Origin: an uncultured Porphyromonas sp.
Lineage (GTDB): Bacteria; Bacteroidota; Bacteroidia; Bacteroidales; Porphyromonadaceae
Direction: 5' to 3'
Assembly (NCBI GenBank): GCA_945875135.1
Contig: CAMCJO010000154.1
Span: forward strand, 1-5,673
DNA: 5,673 nt
A program made the translations under genes and the position numbers. Shown in pieces: positions 1 through 5,673 of the stretch (its first letter is position 1; each line of letters begins with the position of its first letter). Under the pieces are notes generated by a model. That model worked only from the letters and a program-made list of their open reading frames with translations. It ran no database searches and was not told where the DNA came from.

Positions 1-103
1 ACTCCAGTTTCTTACCTATGAAACTCTAGTTTCTCCCCTATGAAACTCCAGTTTCTTACCTATGAAACTCTAGTTTCCTCCTGTGAAACTCTAGTTTCTT
101 ACC
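1..103. repeat. Tandem array of 22-bp palindrome-bearing repeats (about five units, left end cut by window)
   Basis: Units start at 1, 23, 45, 67 and 88, with lengths 22, 22, 22, 21 and a partial last unit of about 16. Units 1 and 3 are identical over 22 bases. Each junction forms the 14-bp palindrome GAAACTCYAGTTTC (6-bp arms, 2-nt centre), complete at 20-33, 42-55, 64-77 and 85-98; its right part is at 1-11. The linkers are 7-8 nt of pyrimidine-rich sequence: TTACCTAT, TCCCCTAT, TTACCTAT, CTCCTGT, then TTACC running into unrelated sequence. The centre alternates CC, CT, CC, CT, CT, so the older part has a 44-bp higher-order period. There is no open reading frame or transposase. The array extends beyond the left edge, so total copy number is unknown. 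Its function is not recognised: it could be a protein-binding array, a structured RNA tail of an upstream gene, or a dispersed intergenic repeat. Confidence 0.95.
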
Positions 104-135
104 AGGAGAGGGACTCGTGCTGCGCCCTTTTTTGA

Positions 136-143
136 TACCTTTG
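136..143 (+). promoter_or_regulatory. Bacteroidota-type -7 promoter element for the MATE-prmA unit
   Basis: TACCTTTG at 136-143 is an exact match to the Bacteroidota primary sigma factor -7 consensus TAnnTTTG. A good -33 TTTG is not visible at the expected 19-21 nt upstream (around 111-116, where the sequence is GGACTC), so the call rests on the -7 element and its position. Transcription would begin near 148-150 and give a leader of about 52 nt before the GTG start at 202. The last palindrome of the repeat array ends at 98, just upstream of the -33 region. Confidence 0.55.
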
Positions 144-190
144 CAACGAGTTTGTAAATGGGGCTGTCGCTCTAGACGACACCCCTCACA

Positions 191-196
191 AGAAGG
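191..196 (+). promoter_or_regulatory. Possible ribosome binding site supporting the GTG start at 202
   Basis: AGAAGG lies 5 nt before the GTG at 202. It is purine rich and partly complementary to the 16S rRNA 3' end. Such sites are uncommon in this phylum and no other start in the window has one, so it modestly supports the GTG as the real start. An in-frame TGA at 133-135 with no ATG between it and 202 also leaves this as the only reasonable start. Confidence 0.4.
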
Positions 197-201
197 CAGA
201 C

Positions 202-1554
202 GTGACCCAAACAGATACTATCAACTTCACTCAAGGACCGATCCGCAAGCAGCTGCTGCGACTGGCGGCTCCGATCGTTGCTACCTCGTTTGTACAGATG
301 GCGTACAACTTCACCGACATGGCGTGGCTCGGACGTCTCGGCAGTCGTGAGGTGGCCGCCGTCGGCGTCATCGGGGTGCTCCTATGGATCGCCACATCGA
401 TCGCTCAGCTCACCAAGATCAGTGCCGAGGTGTGCGTCTCGCAGAGCCTCGGAGCGCGCGATAAACCATTGGCGATCAAATTCGCTCGCCACTGTACCAC
501 CTGGGCGCTCATCGTCGGGACACTTCTGGCACTCGTCTACCTCTTCTTCGGCTCGCCCATCGTGGGCGTCTACAGTCTAGAGGCAGATGTGCACCAGATG
601 GCGCTGAACTATCTGCGCATCGTATTGATTGGCTTGCCGGGCTACTTTCTGACGCTCGCCATGAGTGGCATTTACAATGCGCATGGACGGAGCATGACCC
701 CATTCAAGATCAATTCGCTGGGGCTACTCTTCAACATGATCCTCGACCCACTGCTCATCTTCGTCTGCCATCTAGGAGTCGTCGGAGCAGCTCTCGCCAC
801 ACTCCTCTCTCAGCTTGCTGTCTGCGCTATCCTCTACTACCGTATGCAGCACCGCGACAAGATACTTGACGGGAGCTCTATCGTGACCAAGCTCGCGGGA
901 GAGCAGAGCCAACGCATCTTCGCTATCGGCGTACCAGTGGTGCTGCTCAACTCGCTCTTCGCACTGATCAGCATATTTATGGGTCGCTTAGCCTCTGAGC
1001 AGGGTGGCGCTATCGGCGTGGCGGTCATGACGACGGGCGGACAGCTAGAGGGCGTGACGTGGAATGCGTGCCAAGGCTTTTGCACCGCCCTAGCGACCTT
1101 CGTGGGGCACAACTATGCGGCACGCCAGTTTGACCGTGTGTGGCGTGGCTACAAGACGACGATCCTCATGACGCTATCGATAGGTCTCTTCGGGACGCTG
1201 CTCTTCCTCTTCCTAGGCGAAGCCTTTTTTGCGCTGATCGTACCAGATCCTGGGACTTACATAGAGGGCGGACGCTACCTTTACATCGCCAGCTTCTCCC
1301 AGCTCTTTATCATGGCGGAGATCACGACGCAGGGACTTTTTTATGGTGTAGGACGGAGCAAAACGCCAGCCGTAATCAGCATCGTAGGCAATCTGCTACG
1401 CATACCGCTAGCACTCCTACTGATCTACCTCGGATGGGGACTGCCGGCTGTCTGGTGGGCTATCTCCCTCTCATCGATCGGCAAGGGTATCACCGCCATC
1501 ACCGTGCTACTCATCAAGCGAAAGAAACTAACCCCAACGAGCTTAGTCGCTTAA
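202..1554 (+). CDS. MATE family multidrug/cation antiporter (12 TM efflux pump)
   Basis: This 450-residue integral inner-membrane protein probably exports organic cations or drugs in exchange for Na+ or H+; the substrate cannot be read from sequence. The length is typical of the family, and about 12 hydrophobic segments are visible, roughly at 21-41, 54-70, 98-118, 135-157, 172-190, 193-213, 241-261, 271-300, 320-345, 358-380, 392-411 and 414-438. Family hallmarks are NFTDMAWLGRLG (37-48; D39 in helix 1 is a candidate ion-coupling acid), QSLGARD (81-87), NMILDPLLIF (178-187), and GGQLEGVTWN (279-288) with E283 in the second half. GRSMTP (162-167) and GRSKTP (384-389) are equivalent loops of the two pseudo-symmetric halves. 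The start is GTG; the next in-frame Met (residue 33) would remove most of helix 1. prmA begins 7 nt after the stop, so the two are probably co-transcribed. The NorM versus DinF subfamily is not assigned. Confidence 0.93.
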   Translation: MTQTDTINFTQGPIRKQLLRLAAPIVATSFVQMAYNFTDMAWLGRLGSREVAAVGVIGVLLWIATSIAQLTKISAEVCVSQSLGARDKPLAIKFARHCTTWALIVGTLLALVYLFFGSPIVGVYSLEADVHQMALNYLRIVLIGLPGYFLTLAMSGIYNAHGRSMTPFKINSLGLLFNMILDPLLIFVCHLGVVGAALATLLSQLAVCAILYYRMQHRDKILDGSSIVTKLAGEQSQRIFAIGVPVVLLNSLFALISIFMGRLASEQGGAIGVAVMTTGGQLEGVTWNACQGFCTALATFVGHNYAARQFDRVWRGYKTTILMTLSIGLFGTLLFLFLGEAFFALIVPDPGTYIEGGRYLYIASFSQLFIMAEITTQGLFYGVGRSKTPAVISIVGNLLRIPLALLLIYLGWGLPAVWWAISLSSIGKGITAITVLLIKRKKLTPTSLVA

Positions 1555-1561
1555 CAACGCT

Positions 1562-2446
1562 ATGTACCACCACTACACCTTTACCACAGAGCAACGCAGC
1601 GAGACGGAATGGGCGATGCCTTTACTCGCTCAGACGCTAGCCGACTGGGGCTTCGAAAGCTTTCAGGAGGAGCCAGACAAAGGGCTTCTCAACGCCTATA
1701 TATCTGACGACGCTTGGCAGGAGAGCGAGGAGGTTGCCACACAACTTGCTACGGATGCTGGCACTTTGACACTATATAATATAGAGTGGCACTACCGCCA
1801 GTTAGTCGCCTCCTCAGGTGACTGGCTAGCAGCGTGGCGCAGCACGACCTTTGAGCCGATATCGTTACAAGGACGCATGCTGGTCACCACGCCTGAGCTG
1901 GCACCAAGCTCACCGACGCATGAGCTACAGCTGCTCATCGAGGCGTACAATTCCTTTGGCTCAGGCGAGCACCACACGACACGGATGATCCTAGAGCATC
2001 TACTCGATTACGATGTGACGGGTGCCCAGGTGATCGACATGGGGTGCGGTACGGGCATCCTCGGCATAGCGACTCTGCTACTCGGTGCTGACTCGCTCGT
2101 AGCGATAGACATCTCGTCTGAGTGCGTGACCAATACGCTACACAACCTCCAGCTCAACGGCTTCGCGCCCTCGGAGCAGATCAGCGTACTACATGGTGAC
2201 GCTACGCAACTCTTCGCCTACCCCAGCAAGGCGGATCTGCTCTTTGCCAACATACACCGCAACATCATCCTAGAGGACCTGCCCCACTACGTAGCGGCTG
2301 TACGATCAGGCGGCGAGGTGTGGCTCAGTGGCTTCCTCCTCTCCGACCGCACGGCTATCTACCGAGCCTTAGAGGCTGTGAAACTAGAGGTCGTTGATGA
2401 AGTTACCTCCGAGGAGTGGCTCTTCGTGCGTAGCCGCAAAGGGTGA
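1562..2446 (+). CDS. prmA: Ribosomal protein L11 methyltransferase
   Basis: PrmA is a cytoplasmic S-adenosylmethionine-dependent enzyme that methylates lysines and the N-terminal amine of ribosomal protein L11. This 294-residue protein has the family's normal length. It has an N-terminal substrate-recognition domain (about 1-100), a linker, and a Rossmann-like methyltransferase domain (about 120-294). Diagnostic motifs are SFGSGEHHTT (131-140), the PrmA signature usually written FGTGxHxTT, here with Ser at 134; VIDMGCGTGILGI (157-169), the AdoMet-binding motif I; AIDIS (181-185), whose D183 should contact the AdoMet ribose; HGDA (211-214); and FANIHRNII (228-236), the motif IV position with N230 equivalent to the catalytic-region Asn. 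The ATG start gives the expected N-terminus; there is no Shine-Dalgarno sequence. It lies 7 nt behind the MATE gene, probably in the same transcript. No strong terminator follows it. Confidence 0.95.
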   Translation: MYHHYTFTTEQRSETEWAMPLLAQTLADWGFESFQEEPDKGLLNAYISDDAWQESEEVATQLATDAGTLTLYNIEWHYRQLVASSGDWLAAWRSTTFEPISLQGRMLVTTPELAPSSPTHELQLLIEAYNSFGSGEHHTTRMILEHLLDYDVTGAQVIDMGCGTGILGIATLLLGADSLVAIDISSECVTNTLHNLQLNGFAPSEQISVLHGDATQLFAYPSKADLLFANIHRNIILEDLPHYVAAVRSGGEVWLSGFLLSDRTAIYRALEAVKLEVVDEVTSEEWLFVRSRKG

Positions 2447-2569
2447 TGCGAGTTTCTCCTCGGAACTTTCCTCTTGGAGAGTGCCTTACAGAGGCAGTAA
2501 AGTGAGACAAAAACAGTAGCCGTAAAAAGTTTTAGCGCAAAGAATGGGAGTTTATACTCGCATTTTCTG

Positions 2570-2577
2570 TATCTTTG
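2570..2577 (+). promoter_or_regulatory. Bacteroidota-type -7 promoter element for gyrB
   Basis: TATCTTTG at 2570-2577 matches TAnnTTTG exactly, and TATCTTTG is among the commonest forms of the element in this phylum. The start of transcription should fall near 2582-2585, leaving a leader of about 75 nt. The -33 box is weak: no TTTG lies at 19-21 nt upstream, and TTTA at 2551-2554 is too close. An AT-rich palindrome, TAAAA-AG-TTTTA at 2523-2534, lies further upstream and may act as an UP-like element. Confidence 0.65.
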
Positions 2578-2594
2578 TACTATTCAAGACATAT

Positions 2595-4633
<2,039 letters not shown>

Positions 4634-4642
4634 CACCTAGCT

Positions 4643-5488
4643 ATGAAGACCAAGCGTGTCGCAGCCCTGACCATGGTGCGCAATGATGACTTCTACCTGC
4701 GCAAGTGGACAGCCTACTACGGCCGAGAGCTGGGCGAGGAGCATCTATACATCTATCTAGATGGCAAGGATCAGCCCCTACCCGACTGGTGTCCTCAAGC
4801 TACGATCGTGGCGGTGGATAAAATCAAAGGGCAGGTAGTCTCTGCCGAAAAAGAACGACTAGCTTTCCTCTCTGAGCGCGCTAAGGAGCTGCTCACCACA
4901 GAAGGCTACGACCTCGTCATCGGAGTCGATGCCGACGAGATACTCGTCGTCGACCCGCTCGTTGGACTGGGACTCAAGGAGTACTTGAGCCAGATTAAGG
5001 TGGGCGTAAGCGTATCGGGACTAGGTGTCGATGTGGGGCAGCATCTTGAGCAGGAGGGAGACATTCGAGAGGATCTACCCTTCCTCCAGCAGCGTCACTA
5101 TGCGCGACTATCGACACGCTACACCAAGCCATGCGTCATCGCACAGCCAGTCATCTGGGGATCGGGCTTTCATCGCATCAAGGGACACAACTTCACCATT
5201 GATCCGCAGCTCTACCTCTTTCACTTTGGCTACTTCGACATGAAGCGTATCGAGGCGCGCTTTGCCGATCATGACCGACGAGAGGCTGGCTGGACAAAGC
5301 ATATAGCCAAGCGGTCGAAGACCATCCAGCAGGTGACCAACCATAAGGCTCGTCCGTGGGACTCCACTGCACGCCTAGCTCGCACACTCCAGACCTATAT
5401 ACGTCCTCCCTATGCGTGGAATAAGCCCGCTATGCTGGGGCTCTGTCTCATCGTCGAGATCCCTGAGCGCTTTCGCAACATCGTCTGA
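4643..5488 (+). CDS. Glycosyltransferase family 2-like protein (DADE motif)
   Basis: This is a predicted soluble cytoplasmic glycosyltransferase of 281 residues with no signal peptide or clear membrane segment. The N-terminus, RVAALTMVRNDDFYLRKWTA (5-24), matches the opening beta strand and 'VRNE...LxxW' signature of the Glyco_tranf_2_4 type of GT-A enzymes. VIGVDADEILV (92-102) supplies the DxD metal/nucleotide-sugar motif at D96-D98, followed by E99. The later GSGFHRIKGHNF (173-184) and LYLFHFGYFD (190-199) resemble the conserved His-rich C-terminal part of these proteins, where an acceptor site is expected. Donor and acceptor are unknown; lipopolysaccharide, capsule or protein glycan assembly are all possible. 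It starts 9 nt after the gyrB stop and is followed 22 nt later by another glycosyltransferase, so it is likely read from the gyrB promoter. No separate TAnnTTTG element is seen in front of it. Confidence 0.8.
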   Translation: MKTKRVAALTMVRNDDFYLRKWTAYYGRELGEEHLYIYLDGKDQPLPDWCPQATIVAVDKIKGQVVSAEKERLAFLSERAKELLTTEGYDLVIGVDADEILVVDPLVGLGLKEYLSQIKVGVSVSGLGVDVGQHLEQEGDIREDLPFLQQRHYARLSTRYTKPCVIAQPVIWGSGFHRIKGHNFTIDPQLYLFHFGYFDMKRIEARFADHDRREAGWTKHIAKRSKTIQQVTNHKARPWDSTARLARTLQTYIRPPYAWNKPAMLGLCLIVEIPERFRNIV

Positions 5489-5510
5489 CCCCCATACCTA
5501 GCCATCTCTT

Positions 5511-5673
5511 ATGCCTAAGATCTCCGTCATCATTCCTATATATAATGTAGAGAAGTACCTACGACGCTGTCTAGACAGTGTCGTGGCGCAGACCTTCACC
5601 GACTGGGAGGCTATCTGCGTCAATGATGGGAGTCCTGACAATAGTGCACAGATCTTAGCCGAGTACGCTGAGA
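5511..5673 (+). CDS. Glycosyltransferase family 2, 5' part only (cut by right edge)
   Basis: The reading frame opens with ATG at 5511 and stays open to the window edge, giving 54 complete codons. The protein begins MPKISVIIPIYNVEKYLRRC and continues through LDSVVAQTF (21-29) to VNDGSPDNS (37-45). That is the classical N-terminus of inverting GT2 enzymes with a GT-A fold: a hydrophobic first strand, the P-x-YN-x-E nucleotide-binding turn, and the DGSxDxS loop that contacts the uridine diphosphate. The downstream DxD and catalytic base lie beyond the window. The specific sugar cannot be inferred. It follows the previous glycosyltransferase by 22 nt with no promoter or terminator between, so the two probably belong to one glycan-assembly cluster. 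Confidence 0.9.
   Translation, partial: MPKISVIIPIYNVEKYLRRCLDSVVAQTFTDWEAICVNDGSPDNSAQILAEYAE

Noticed and set aside
1..98. The palindrome as a parS or DnaA-box cluster
   Set aside because: GAAACTCYAGTTTC does not match the parS consensus (TGTTTCACGTGAAACA type), and no TTATCCACA-like DnaA boxes were seen, despite gyrB being near oriC in some bacteria.
1..103. The left-end array as a CRISPR
   Set aside because: The linkers between palindromes are only 7-8 nt and nearly identical to each other, so there are no spacers; no cas gene is present in the window.
120..135. T-run at 128-133 as an intrinsic terminator of an upstream gene
   Set aside because: Six T residues follow a GC-rich stretch, but no inverted repeat able to form a stem lies directly before them.
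1140..1640. 166-codon open frame overlapping the MATE and prmA genes
   Set aside because: Its frame is out of phase with two well-supported genes, its translation is rich in Arg and His with no domain, and it would overlap the prmA start.
2376..2389. GTGAAACTAGAG in the prmA 3' end as a further repeat copy
   Set aside because: Only about ten bases match the array in one or other orientation, the second arm is missing, and the stretch is coding in a conserved part of the gene.
2482..2496. TGCCT-TACAG-AGGCA hairpin as the prmA terminator
   Set aside because: The stem is only 5 bp and is followed by GTAAAGTGAG rather than a T-run, so it does not look like an intrinsic terminator.

Overview
The window reads as ordinary chromosomal DNA of a Bacteroidota bacterium, most likely Porphyromonas or a close relative. 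The evidence for the phylum is: two copies of the Bacteroidota promoter element TAnnTTTG (136-143 and 2570-2577), almost no Shine-Dalgarno sequences before the starts, and a short 657-residue GyrB without the roughly 150-residue insertion of the enterobacterial protein. The genus is an inference from protein style and a G+C content that looks to be in the fifties; the species cannot be read from the window. All genes lie on the + strand, and I see no convincing minus-strand gene, tRNA, rRNA, CRISPR array or insertion sequence.

Layout. Positions 1-98 hold an array of tandem 22-bp repeats that runs off the left edge. Each unit carries the 14-bp palindrome GAAACTCYAGTTTC. A promoter follows at about 136-143, then two closely spaced genes 7 nt apart: a 12-helix MATE-family multidrug/cation antiporter (202-1554, GTG start) and prmA, the ribosomal protein L11 methyltransferase (1562-2446). 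A 213-nt intergenic stretch (2447-2659) separates them from gyrB. It contains a TATCTTTG promoter element and an approximately 75-nt leader that may fold. gyrB (2660-4633) is complete and has every ATPase and TOPRIM motif. It is followed after 9 nt by a glycosyltransferase-like gene with a DADE motif (4643-5488), then after 22 nt by the start of a second, classical family 2 glycosyltransferase (5511 to the right edge).

How the genes relate. The spacing suggests two transcription units: MATE-prmA, and gyrB with two or more glycosyltransferases. The first couples an export pump to a translation-apparatus modification enzyme, with no obvious functional link. The second places surface-glycan enzymes behind the DNA gyrase B subunit, so their expression may follow gyrB control. 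The coding genes are all recognisable families with intact key residues. The one feature not explained by known gene content is the palindromic repeat array at the left edge, which sits just upstream of the pump promoter with near two-helical-turn phasing. I found no clear new biological system here.
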